From positions 186,001 to 250,000 of the forward strand of contig JBAJFG010000452.1 of the NCBI GenBank assembly GCA_037903475.1: a DNA stretch of 64,000 bases, read 5' to 3'. Each line of letters starts with the position of its first letter. Position 1 is the first letter of the stretch. Under the pieces are notes generated by a model. It was not told where the DNA came from. It made no database searches and was given only the letters and a program-made list of their open reading frames with translations. Position numbers and translations under genes: made by a program. This DNA comes from Ancylostoma caninum (taxonomy: Eukaryota > Nematoda > Chromadorea > Rhabditida > Ancylostomatidae). Positions 25,640-36,659 of this stretch are shown one piece after another.

Positions 25640-25694
25640 CCACGTAGCCTCGCAGCAATTCGGCTGGGATCCCTCGTAAGAGGGAGATCCGTGG
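25640..25694 (-). promoter_or_regulatory. Structured 5' end of the RTE transcript
   Basis: Read on the minus strand, the first nucleotides CCACG can pair with CGTGG about 50 nt later. They enclose a hairpin GATCTCCCTC-TTAC-GAGGGATC and a second hairpin CAGC-CGAATT-GCTG, giving a possible three-way junction that begins exactly at the element's first base. Self-cleaving HDV-like ribozymes are known at 5' ends of some non-LTR elements, but I could not match the double-pseudoknot pattern here. Confidence 0.4.
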
Positions 25695-25710
25695 ATTTGC
25701 AAGCGGAAGT

Positions 25711-27211
25711 AATTAGCTTTATCTCAAACCCTGAACTGTCCAACTTCTGGAACTATCCAGTTCAGTAAATCATATGCGCTTTCCCTTATCACAGCATCTC
25801 AAATTGGTAGGTTCGTTTTGCATAGCCATTAAAGCAAAGAGAGTATTCCATTTGGTCTCTGCGTCAAGCTGCACTACAGGCATCTACGAAGCGGTTCTTC
25901 ACATAACATGGTAAATGAATGGTAGCAAATAAAGAACAAAATGACCTCTTTGCATGCAGAAGAATCAAGAGTGATCCACTCCAATCGAAACAAGATCTGG
26001 AAGTCTGAGTAGTGCAATAGCGACAAAACACATTCGTTGATATGATTGTGCTATACGAGCAATGAAAATTCCCTGCTTTCGATAGCATTGTATTGTCGTT
26101 TTTTTCTCATTGTGGAAGATGTTTGTGTTTGTTGTCTGCATGTGTTCATTGCTGGAAGTTGTTTTCCTATCGTGCTGTCAATCGTTCGTACACGGTGGGT
26201 CACACGTTTGATCATTTATTTCTGTTGGCCTCGAAACAGAATTCTGAAAAGAGTGGGTTGTTGTGAATTTTTCCTGTGAAATTCACAAAATCTTGTAAGA
26301 GAACTTCACTGCATAGATGCTCCATAAAGAACAAGGAGTGCTCTTTCCAACGGTTCCCAGATTTTCCCATTATCGCGGCCCATTAAAGACAAAGGAGCAA
26401 AAGACTGCACCTCCCCCATGCGCCCAGTGTTGGCCAATTTTCACCTAATTTGCTTCTGAAGAGTTTCTTCGCTGGAAGACAGGATAACAGCTATTGAGTG
26501 AATATGATCTGAGAACTGGAACAAAAATGCTACAAGATGGTTGTGTAGTGTTCTCAATAGACCTAGGGGCCAACTGTGCCCCTCTAGGCCTACGGCTTGG
26601 TATTCGCATCTGAGCAACTTCTGGAACAGCTTCGCGCTGTGCTGTTATAAAGGCCAACCTTGAGCGGATTTTGCACCTGCATACATCTCCTATTCCTGTT
26701 CGGAAATACATAATCGTTTCTATCCCACTTAAAACCGTTGTCAAAGCGGTTTTTGTACCTGTTTTGCTCGGAAATTGCTGGCTGAAACGGTGCATTTGGC
26801 GGCACCAAGAATCTGCACTGAAGGTTTCCGATGGAACTTCTTCGCTGATTCGCAAGTTTTCTGATCATGTTTGTATTCGAAAAATAGAGCAAATCCAGTT
26901 CTATTAAGAGCTAGCTTGGGAGAGAACATCTCACTACCGCAGAGAAATAAGCCAGAAAACGATGTACAATAACTTGTGATCCTCCCTGTATAGCAGTTTT
27001 AACATTTTATTCAGACGCGCATGCGACTAATGATTCCTTTATTACATCCAATCTCGAATAAAATCTTGCGTATTCGGTGTGTTCTGTGTATCCAGCTACT
27101 ATCTGAGTTTCGCCACTGGCGTCCTTGATGTTCGGCCCATCTTTGACGTCCTACTTTGCCTGCGAACGCCTATATTCTGCTGCATCATTAAGCACTTCTG
27201 AAAAATTGGGA
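25711..27211. other. No supported gene
   Basis: Overlapping ORFs of 60-136 codons near 26.45-26.93 kb exist in several frames without a motif. I see no splice model or domain. Confidence 0.45.
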
Positions 27212-28036
27212 ATGACCGTTCCCTATCATTCACCCACTTTTTGGCCACAGCAGACCCATCGTCCATCAGTGAACCCGTATTCCGGCATTCCTCACACCTG
27301 AGCCACGTCGGAATCCTCCTCCATCCGCTAACCCGTATCCTGGCTTTTCCACAGTGCTGAGCCAAGTGAACCCCTTCTCCATCAGCATAACATTATCTGC
27401 CACTATTCACTCCTGGCACACCTATCGTCCGTGCGTCCTTACCCTTTGTAAATCTCGAGAGCAATGGAAGTTAGGAGTTATCCATAAAATTGGAATAATT
27501 ACATACTTGATCACAGGAAGTGTCACAGTGGCCTATAATGACGCATTTTTTGTATGCATGTGAGTGTACAACTAGAATCTCTTTCGTGGCTGCAGATTCG
27601 CTCAGGGTTTTCGGACGGATGCTAGGACGAGAACGTGGGCATGTGGGAAGAGCGACGGCTACCACCGCTGCACTGAGCTTAGAGAGCTCTTGGTCCGCAC
27701 ACCGATCTCGTCCATGCTGATCTGCAGTTAGTTTTGAGTGAAGAGCAGTGGCTTTCTTGCTCCTTATATTGTGTTGCCTTGAAGCTTTGCTAGCTCTGTC
27801 TTATCGGTTGGCTGTGAGACCGCCAGCGGAGGACAGTCACTGTGCAAGGATTTCGAAATTGCGGGTCTCGCTAGGATCTAGTCTCATCTCGCTCCATAAA
27901 TCGGTTTTTCGTATCACGTCTGCGCATCTCTCCCTCCACCATTGTCTGTGCACTACACTGCACAAAAGATTTCGCAAGACTCTCGCGGTCTGACGCCAGA
28001 AAAATCTGGACCCTTACCAGTCTTTATTATATAGGA
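27212..28036 (-). mobile_element. Helitron-like element, copy B (inverted, truncated)
   Basis: On the minus strand it begins TCCTATATAATAAAGACTGG at 28036 and matches copy A (6585 to about 7400) almost throughout, including one or two minisatellite units. The similarity stops near 27212. Indels relative to copy A interrupt the possible ORF, so neither copy supports a protein. Confidence 0.65.
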
Positions 28037-29778
28037 GGATATGGAAAAGCTGGTCCAATAGTATCCTTAGGCAAAATCTTGAGTCTGGCTGCGAAACAAG
28101 AAGCGAATTCTCTACAAACTGGTGCTCCATGAACTGATGCTCCGTGTTAGGTTCGGTTGTGAGCGAAAAACTGTTCGGAGAATCCTAGAAAGGATCTGAA
28201 GCTTAGCTTTTCAAAATTTCTTTGCTTCTCTTGGAGTGGGAGTGCGATGTAAGTAAGGGACGGAGATCAACGCACGCTATTAATCGTGCAAAACTGTTCG
28301 CTGCTTCTAGTTTTTGTGACTTTACAGTGGAAATGCTTAGTCTTCTGTGAATGAGTTGTAGCCTATTTAAAAAGAAACAAGCCGAAAACTTAGCTTTAGC
28401 TTTACAAAGCTTTGCTAGGTTTTCTCGACCAAGCGGAGATGTCTCGCTGTCGGGTTTCCCGGATTCTCTTAACAAAGCACCGTAAGGGCAAAAGTGGCGG
28501 AAAAGTGCAAACAGTTTCCAATAATGAAGTTGAGAGGTTTAGACGGTGTTTTCAGGGTTTCGTGGCGGAATCCGCGTCTTCTGCTGGCGGTCTGGAGTCC
28601 TCCGAGCGAGACAGTGTTTTTATTCTATTAAATTGCCCTTCTGGGTTGTCCATCTCGCAAGGAAAGTGTTTTTCTTCCGACAGGGCTCAGTTGCTGGACT
28701 TACCATGTAGTGGAGGAGACACGGGCTGAAATTACGAGAGACAAGGTATACTCAAGGTTGAAAACCTCTTGTAGGGCATGAATTCCTATAAAGAAGTGAA
28801 GTATGGACATTTTGGAAGTATGCGTTGATATATCATTCTTCTTTTGTCTTTTACAAAAAAAAATTGCTACTAAAATTTGCTGAAATCGAAATCCCAGATC
28901 GAAATTAGTTGTTTTTAGATGCGCTAAGGGGAAACAGCTTGCTTGAAAACATGCTCCACAACCTGATGCAACAGAGAATCTATGAATACTTCACTTGTTT
29001 TAGATGGAATTTCTCCAAACACCCGCCTCCAAATACTGACGCAGCTTGTTTGAAGTCTCCATTTCTAGGGTAATATTGTAGTTTTGTACAAAACAGGAGT
29101 TTGAGGCGAGGATTTGTGGAACACTGAGGGTCACGAAGCACACGACTCTATAAGATGCCTGCTTCAAAATTTCATCGTCGTTTCTTCTCCACGTTCTCAC
29201 AATGAAAACCAAGTTAAGCAAAAAATAGCATAGCTCGCGTTCGCAATGTTAATAAAATAGAGCCCTGCATTCCACCTGTCAACCAGATCTAAGGAGGAAA
29301 ACTCACACAATTGTAGTTATACCTCTCACGTAGTGTCCGGAAAGAAGGCAATAGTTTTAGCCCGCTATCTCGGTCTCGCCCCCTATAGCATTTTCAATTC
29401 GAGCGAAACCGCCTGTTTAGAAAAAGGTAAAATGAAATACATAATATGTAGAACAGATGAGAACATTGGCATCGGGAAATTTGAAATCTCCATTGAGCAC
29501 TTGCTTTTGACAGCATTACAGCCGTAATTTCGTCTAAACTCATGTGGATACTAAAAGCACAAGCATCTGTGAATGAGCTCCCAACACTTACCAGGAAGGC
29601 GGAGCTCATGAAGTTCTAGCCTATGGGATGAGTACAATCGCAGCACAAAAGTAGGAATACAAAGGGATGACAGTGATCATGTGACAACCACCCACGAGCA
29701 ATTGTGACAATGCCCTATAAACATTGCGGAGTTCAGTTAATTAGAAAATGTAGCGCTGACAACAAAAATGAAACCCCC
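28037..29778. other. No supported gene; upstream flank of the PQ-CAP gene
   Basis: A 105-codon plus ORF at 28412-28729 and a 90-codon minus ORF at 28203-28475 overlap and show no family motif. Either could be chance. The last few hundred bases presumably hold regulatory sequence for the gene at 29819, but I recognise no specific site other than the TATA box. Confidence 0.4.
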
Positions 29779-29786
29779 TATAAAAG
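29779..29786 (+). promoter_or_regulatory. TATA box of the PQ-CAP gene
   Basis: TATAAAAG lies 33-40 bp upstream of the ATG at 29819. That places a transcription start about 10 nt before the ATG and implies a very short 5' UTR. No trans-splice acceptor is seen. Confidence 0.6.
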
Positions 29787-29818
29787 CAGTCACTTGGTGA
29801 TACTGTCATAGTGAGTCA

Positions 29819-31758
29819 ATGGCTCGTGTGTTTTCCCTAATAGTGGTGAGTTCCTTTTTTTATTCATGGCGCAAAATCGACTTGCATTTTTAGGTGGCGT
29901 CCCTGCTCCTTGGGTGGTCTGCCGTTGAAGGTCAACCACCGCCACAACCTCAGCCTCAGCCACAACCTCAGCCCCAGCCACAGCCCCAGCCCCAACCTCA
30001 ACCACAACCTCAACCGCAGCCTCAACCGCAACCACAGCCACAGCCTCAACCGCAACCACAGCCACAGCCCCAGCCGCAGCCGCAGCCACAGCCCCAACCT
30101 CAGCCTCAGCCACAACCTCAACCACAGCCTCAGCCGCAGCCACAGCCCCAACCTCAGCCTCAGCCACAGCCTCAGCCACAACCTCAACCACAGCCTCAGC
30201 CGCAGCCTCAACCTCAGCCTCAGCCACAGCCGCAACCGCAACCACAGCCACAGCCCCAGCCCCAGCCGCAGCCACAGCCCCAGCCACAGCCGCAGCCACA
30301 GCCGCAGCCACAGCCACAGCCACAGCCACAGCCTCAGCCACAGCCACAGCCACAGCCCCAGCCACAGCCTCAGCCTCAGCCACAGCCTCAACCACAGCCT
30401 CAGCCACAGCCTCAGCCACAGCCTCAGCCACAGCCACAACCGCAGCCACAGCCACAGCCACAACCACAGCCACAGCCTCAGCCTCAGCCTCAGCCACAGC
30501 CTCAGCCTCAGCCACAGCCTCAACCACAGCCTCAGCCACAGCCTCAGCCACAGCCACAACCGCAGCCACAGCCACAGCCACAGCCACAACCGCAGCCACA
30601 GCCTCAGCCACAGCCTCAGCCTCAGCCACAGCCACAGCCTCAGCCTCAGCCACAGCCACAGCCTCAGCCCCAGCCACAGCCACAGCCTCAGCCTCAGCCA
30701 CAGCCACAGCCAAGACCAGCATGGCCAAGTAGGTTCTTCGTTTTAATTAGAAACACTACAATTCACTTTAGCTGACTCCCTAAAGTAAGGAAAAGTGTTG
30801 CAATAAAAGAATGTTTTTAGAGCCAAACTGTGGGAATCCACGCCTAACAAACCAAGTGCGAGAGGTTTTCCTTGGCATGCACAACACCTTCAGGTAAATC
30901 TTCATTTCCAACACATTGCCAACTTAGAATCACATGGAGATTTCAGGGGGAGCCTTGCAAGAGGACAAACGGAGATTAGCTTCAGTTGGGGCATCGCTCC
31001 ACCTGCGGCTCTCATGTACCGAATGGTACGTGCTCTCTCCTTCTATAAAGCTACTCAGGCATAGGTATTATTTCAGAAATACAGCTGCGACGCAGAGTCT
31101 CATGCGCAGCAGTACATTAGCAGCTGTAACGTGAGAGGATTGCCTGCACACACGCATCCAGGGTACAAAGTGAACACTCACGTCTTGCGCAACGTACAAG
31201 TCAACCATATAGGAGCTGCACAGAATGTATGTCGACATGGCAGTATAGAATTTATTAGTAATATGGAGTAGCATTAGTTCAATCGACGCTTATTAATTGC
31301 CTTCCAGGCGATGGTTACATGGTGGGGCCAATTGGCAAGATTTGGAATGCGATCGAATATGATGTTCTTCAATAGCGAGAGTCGCAGAGGGAACAGCAAT
31401 GTTTTGAGCTGGTCTAAAGTGAGATAAATGCATTTCGTACATGTGATGAAGACGCGAGTGAAGGCTGAATACGGAAATCTTTTCAGATGGCATGGTGGAA
31501 CAACAGAAACATTGGCTGTTCGCTACGAAATTGCGGATCGTTTTACTACATCGCCTGCATGTACAGTCCAGGGTACATTGAAATTTATTTGAATCATCAT
31601 GTTCAAATTTCTCAATGGAAATTTCAACGAAGATAGTTTGAATAAGCTCACAAATATTCAGAGGTAACTACATCAATCAACAAGTCTACCAAGTGGGAGC
31701 GGTGTGCTCAGGATGCCCTGCTGGTCAGTGTGATGGACAAGCTCTATGTCGCTGGTGA
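29819..31758 (+). CDS. Secreted CAP/SCP-TAPS protein with a long N-terminal Pro-Gln repeat rod
   Basis: Eight exons: 29819-29845, 29894-30728, 30821-30893, 30947-31025, 31077-31226, 31308-31418, 31487-31572 and 31662-31758 (TGA). All introns are GT-AG and phases agree, giving 485 aa. Residues 1-22, MARVFSLIVVASLLLGWSAV and onward, form a signal peptide. Residues 23-282 are QPP followed by about 128 PQ dipeptides without one substitution. Residues 288-485 form a CAP domain with LTNQVREVFLGMHNTFR at the first helix, PPAALMYRMKYSCDAE, a WWGQLARFG block, FYYIACMYSPGGNY (CAP2 motif) and a hinge-like end with CSGCPAGQC and ALCRW. There are ten cysteines, the usual number in hookworm activation-associated secreted proteins. 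The usual His of the CAP1 motif is replaced: the block reads LSWSKMAWW. CAP proteins of strongylids are secreted at the host interface and often bind or modulate host molecules. The PQ part should form an extended polyproline-II-like stalk. That role is inference. Confidence 0.9.
29933..30712 (+). repeat. CAR-CCN hexanucleotide tract encoding (PQ)n
   Basis: About 780 bp of alternating CAA/CAG and CCA/CCT/CCC/CCG codons. Third positions vary throughout, with local higher-order blocks repeated, while the encoded Pro-Gln alternation is never broken. The long antisense and shifted frames (VAVAEA, WLWLRL and SHSLSH types) are by-products. Confidence 0.95.
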
Positions 31759-32833
31759 ACGTCAGACCAATTTTCACCAACTTCCATCTCTACCTTCTGA
31801 ATGTTTCTCCATAAAAATTCTGCATTCGCTTCTGATGACAAACACTTCAAAGAAGTTATGGAAATCATAATGGGGACGTGAATGTTTGCAATCTGCAGGC
31901 TGATTCTCCTTGAAAAACACTGACAATGGGGTTTAATATCCGATGCTGGCAAAGCAACCCATTGCTTACTGTAACTGGGCTACCCCTCTCATATTCCACC
32001 CGAAATTCCTGATGCAACACTAGTAGCACCGAATCACATTATCTCCAGGGAAAAACATTGCAGGTGTGGAAACAAGAAATCGAGCGCTCAACTAGTACAA
32101 ACTTCGCGAAAAGGACATCTCGTTTGCACAAGGAAGGTAGAGAACACTTCTACATATACGGTTTTGCCAGAGGATTAGTCGAAGAATTAGATCCGCAAAA
32201 AAAGCGAAATTCATAATGAATCCAAGCATGCGCATTCACATTGTTCTGCATTTCTAAAGGTGACTAGTATCGAGCTTTTGCGCGTAACTTGACCGAGTCA
32301 TGTCTTTCGCAGGTATTGGAGTGTTCCGATGGAAAGGTGCGCTATTGGGGCTGCACTGCTCATCTAGGTAATGTGACAGCAACAGCTACTTTGCGGCTCA
32401 TGAAAGCTGAGGGAGACGAAATAATAGCTGAAAAGTTAGGGATAGACCCAGCCCCCTCACTCACAGAGACGGCATGGATTTCATGCAACAGCTCTGCAAG
32501 AAAGGACATTTGCAGAAGGGTAGCAGGTCGCCACGGTCTTACTCCTGGTCGTAGCGAAATAGGAACGGCATTGCCTTTTTTCGAGCCTTACTGAAATCGA
32601 GCGATGACATCGTTGGTTCCACATATTTGAGGACGGAGGACCCGAAAGGTGACGGCTTTGTCTTTGGTTTGCTAGAACTGCAAAATTCTTGCTTAGTGAC
32701 GTTGAGAGTGAGTGGTTATGTGCATTTCCAGGTGTTATTATTAACTATGAAACTAAATACTTGGACAGATTTGGGTTTCGAGGCTTTGTGTCCGCTGACA
32801 AATTTGACGTGTCAAAATATGACCTCCGCCTAG
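31759..32833. other. No firm gene; possible exons near 32.3-32.8 kb
   Basis: An open frame from about 32289 to 32594, following CTTTCGCAG, encodes a Cys-containing peptide with YWGCTAHLGNVTATATLRL. A second open frame starts near 32689 and reads VIINYETKYLDRFGF, continuing in frame across the MITE at 32834-33102 if that is removed. These may be remnants of the upstream part of the family copy at 33.2 kb. No family is recognised and the splice joins are not secure. Confidence 0.3.
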
Positions 32834-33110
32834 CAGTGGTGCACGCAGGGGGGGGGGCGCCCCCCCCCCCCCGAGAATGGGTGGCCAAATTTTCGAAACT
32901 ACTTTACAATACAAATAAAAATCTTGTATTGGTTTATTTTTAATTGTTTTTTATTATTATTTTTATTATAATTTTTATTAATTATTTGTAGTTATAATTA
33001 ACATCTTTATTAATTTTATTTTCCGTCTGGGTCCCCAAAACAACTGAGACTCCACTTTTTTTCCACGCCGGCCCTCCCGCCCGCTTTCTGCGTCCGCCAC
33101 TGCCGCCTAG
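32826..33110. mobile_element. hAT-type MITE with perfect 8-bp target duplication
   Basis: The element 32834-33102 has ends CAGTGGTGCACGCAGG and, inverted, CAGTGGCGGACGCAG. It is flanked by CCGCCTAG at 32826-32833 and 33103-33110. An 8-bp duplication plus CAGTGG-type ends is typical of hAT insertions. A G-run/C-run hairpin lies just inside the left end and an A/T-rich core follows. Confidence 0.85.
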
Positions 33111-33245
33111 CTACACTAGTAAGCGTGGAAGTCCTGGGTTTCTGCACAAGTTTCAACTCTTCAGACTCTAGAATGCTAGCGATGTCTACGTTTGCAGAAT
33201 TCTCAATGTCCTCATTGTTTTGGACGATACGAATCAAATTTACAG

Positions 33246-33548
33246 GCGAATTCAATTACGCTTGAGCACTCCGCCAAGTAACTGCTTGGAAGGATGCCCT
33301 TGGCCGTCGATTGAAATCAACCTCGGACGGCTCGATATTTACGGGATGATGTGAGAGAGTTTCGGATTTAGAATCTCTGGAAACAAGTAGAGCACTAAGC
33401 GTGGCCTTCCTCACGATATCTTCTTTACAACATCTGCTGTCTATCCGTAGCTGATCAGAACTGCACTTCTGTGAGTAACCTGGTTGCTATTAGTGGAGCG
33501 ATCCGTTACAATCAGCTCATTTTCGGCCTTGATTACCCCGTCTTATGA
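33246..33548 (+). pseudogene. Second copy of the unrecognised Cys protein family (copy 2, decayed)
   Basis: Exon region 33246-33350 encodes RIQLRLSTPP, CLEGCPW, EINLG and IYGM, ending at a GTGAGA donor. Region 33431-33548 encodes TSVSNLVAISGAIRYNQL and FGLDY and ends at TGA, with AATAAA at 33587. Compared with copy 1 (3290-3608), the first exon is 14 bp shorter at its start, which shifts its phase, and the acceptor AG of the second exon has become AC. Many substitutions in the first exon are synonymous, so the copy was functional for much of its history. It is probably a pseudogene unless another acceptor (TAG at 33448-33450 or CAG at 33456-33458) is used. Confidence 0.55.
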
Positions 33549-36500
33549 AAGAAATGCCCAGATTCTTCTAGTAGACGTTTCAGATTAATAAATTTTTTTG
33601 TCTCCTTTTTATGTTACCTGTAATCAGTGGAAGTTAAACTCATTTAGAGAACCTCTACCATGACTCGCCCGCATTAGTTCCTCGGAAAACTTAGTTGACA
33701 CTGTACGATAATTGTAGGGTTGTAGATGAAAATTATGGGCCACATTCTCTTAATTATCAGGTATACATCAGGAACATTTCCTGACACGGAATGGTGAATA
33801 GAAAAATGTCCTTGAGTTGTTTGCAAGAGGTGGCTGCTCAATTTTGAAAGCGACTTGTTGTAGAATGCTACAGATGTCGAAGGGTTTACCCTTCGTAATG
33901 CATCAAGAATTCTGTCGGGGTGAGTGTACTGCTTGGAAATCGATCCAAGAAGTAAGAAATTAGAACTGGGACCTTACCAGCACACTTGTATCACACCAAT
34001 TTAGCGTTTGGCAGACATTCTAGTGTACCACTCCATTTCGTCCCGGTGTGGCCACGTGGTGCACATGGTGCCTCACGCGAAATGTGCTCTTCATGTCCAT
34101 AAAACGTTCTCCTGTGATCTGGTGGTGCAAGAGGTGAGTTCTCAGAAAAATGTTCTCTGGATACTCATGCTCGCCATGCAAAAAGATGCTTGGTCCGCAG
34201 TGTGATGGTTTCGAGGAAACTAGTAGCCGCAAGCGTCACTGACATTACCCAGGGTTAACGTGTCGACACTACACAAGTTTACCCACCGCTAGCACGAGCG
34301 TCAAGACATTTACCCTGGGTAATTTCAATGTTGCATTTGTACCCAGACAGGAATATTGAATATGTATTGGCTTACGCATCCATTCAATTCTCGACATCAT
34401 ACTTGCTATGTTCTTTTTATCAGTTTTCTATAGAAGACGATGTGGAGTTATAGGGAACTCGTTGCTCGACACCTGTAATAGGGCACTCGTTGCTCGACAC
34501 CTATACATATAACCATTACATAAGTATGTAACGGATGTAGTACATATAACTCCGAAGCCTATTCTCGTTTTCGGGGAATCCATCGGAAGGAGTTAGCTTC
34601 TAGGCTGGAGCATAACTAAGAGCATATGCACAAAAGGCAGCTAACACAAGGAAGAGGCTTGCTGGATCTGCACTCAAAGCGAGCTGCAGATAAGATTAGC
34701 CGATCATCTGAGGAAACGCCTTTATAAAGCATTGCGTTTGAGAATTTGAGATCTGAGGAAGTTCTCCCTACAATCTAGGATTCACAGTATCTTCGCCCTT
34801 ATATCTCAACATCTTCGTTATTCTCAATGCGACTCCATGGTGACACGCTTTTCTTCAGCTGGATGCCCTTCTGATGTGTTCAATAATTAACAACAAAGCA
34901 AGAAAACATGAAAGTGCAGCATTTAAAAGCAGGCTATTTGTTCAAAATTCAACTGCCAGCGCAGCGCTTGTTTGATCATACTTTGGTGCTTCCAGAAATG
35001 TTTTCTTTGGCGGTTTTCTTTTCACAAATTGTCATAAGCAACACAGGAATCCACACATAATCCAGCGCCACAGCTTCTTCGTAAACGCACGGTGAATTAG
35101 GGTAGCAAAGCAACTTCAAAATTCTGCACATGTGCTTTCCTCAGCTTCGCGTATTTGATAGACCTCGCTAGCAATCTGGCATCAAGGGATGGACTCATAA
35201 ACCTTACTCTGGGAAGGAGATCTTCGACATAGGATCGAGGCACTGTTAGGCTAATCGCTGCTGCGGGTGATTGATTGCTTGATGCGCAAACCCTCCAAAT
35301 TTTTGAGAAATTGGCATCCCAGACGGAGGACTAGAAAATAAATGTTTCGAGTAAATTCAGGCAGTTCCAGATTAACTGCGGTTTTTTTCTTTCCTCAAAA
35401 TTAATTATTCTTACGGAATTTGCACGAAAATCCCGCAAATCCAGCGAAAAACGCGAATCGAAAATCTTCAGATTCTACTACGGTGAGTGTACTCAGTTAT
35501 TGATCTCGATCTTGCTATTTTTCACTTTCTAGTCTTTCTTATTTGTTGAACAAATAAACAGATGAATATAATTGATTCCAACTCTTCCTCGTCGCGTTCT
35601 TCGCTTTTATGGCGAAATTCGGACAACATCCTCAAGCTAGTGTGGAAGTTCTGTAGAAATATATACTAGTGTGGAAGCTCTGTTGTAAATTTTCGTCGAC
35701 TTCATTGTTTCCGCCACTTTATCAAACCATTGAAAAAGTCAGTCGACGGCTACCTTCACTAGCAGAGGCAGACGATTGTCTTACATACCCTTTTTTCTCG
35801 TGTCCATGCACTCTCTGCTGGGAACTTGGGAAATCAGCGCAAAGCAATAAGTGAGAAACCTGCATCTTTGGTCGTAGTGTTTGGCGAAGTTTCTCATGTA
35901 GAATGGGTGCTTCTAGAGCAGGCGGCTGTCATCAACAAAATCCCCGAGAACACACGGTGGATGGTGACTGCGTGCCACCGAAGGTACTGAAATCTGTCTC
36001 TGTTCTCAAAGGAGTGGTAGTAATTTAAGAAGGACTATGGTAAGGTTCAGTCAACGTTTGTTGTGCGGAAAATGAGCTCCTGATCATTTGGACCAATCGT
36101 GTGCTAGAGCAGTAATGGAATCGCCAGATATGGCCTGGGCAGACAGGAAGGAGCAATATTCTTCTTGATGTTCGCTAGATCCACTGGAACAAAACACTCT
36201 ATTAGCAACTTGGTCCGAAGTTGGATTTCCTCGGGACTAGTTTGTTGAGTGTGCTCAATTCTTCTCCTAGGTTTACGGTCATATGAGCTTCAGCTTGACA
36301 AATACGACAGAAATAGTCAATCTTAAGCTCCATTTCCACCCTATCTTTCTATTTTTTTTCTTTTTTGCATTTTCACCCTTACCGTCCCGGTCTACTTTGT
36401 GGTATCGACCGTTATATCGACTAAGTGGTGGAAAGTGACAAATATTGCTGGGATTAACGAACGTATAGTCAAGTGAAACCAGGCTAGCGAACCAAACTCC

Positions 36501-36659
36501 GTTTCCTGCAACTCCTACCGTTACGTAATCTACAAGAAAACCAATCACACTAACCATCGTTTGTTTCGTTACTTATTGTTTCAAGAATCACAGCCCAGAA
36601 AGGCTAAACCAACAATGAGTGGGTCAATTTTTTCGAGGCGAATCGAATGGCAGCCACCC

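Larger units (their letters stand above)
22239..25710 (-). mobile_element. Nearly full-length RTE-clade non-LTR retrotransposon with target duplication
   Basis: The element occupies 22255-25694 (3.44 kb) on the minus strand. Copies of ATTTGYAAGCGGAAGT at 22239-22254 and 25695-25710 differ at one base and are the 16-bp target duplication. The 3' end (left in the window) is a short GAA-repeat tail that directly follows the stop codon, which is typical of RTE elements. The 5' leader of about 430 nt can fold strongly. The size is near that of nematode RTE elements (about 3.3 kb). The coding frame is broken (see the pol entry), so the copy is not autonomous. Confidence 0.9.

Noticed and set aside
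29790..30746. Long ORFs in other frames of the PQ tract (Ala-Val, Trp-Leu and Ser-His repeats, 240-310 codons)
   Set aside because: They arise automatically from the hexanucleotide repeat. Only the PQ frame joins a signal peptide exon and CAP exons with correct splice phases.
31026..31076. Reading exon 4 of the CAP gene through to a longer exon
   Set aside because: The frame leaves CAP similarity at once after the GTACGT donor and resumes at the acceptor TTTCAG before 31077.
34445..34502. CRISPR-like direct repeats
   Set aside because: Only two copies, in a eukaryotic genome; a small local duplication.
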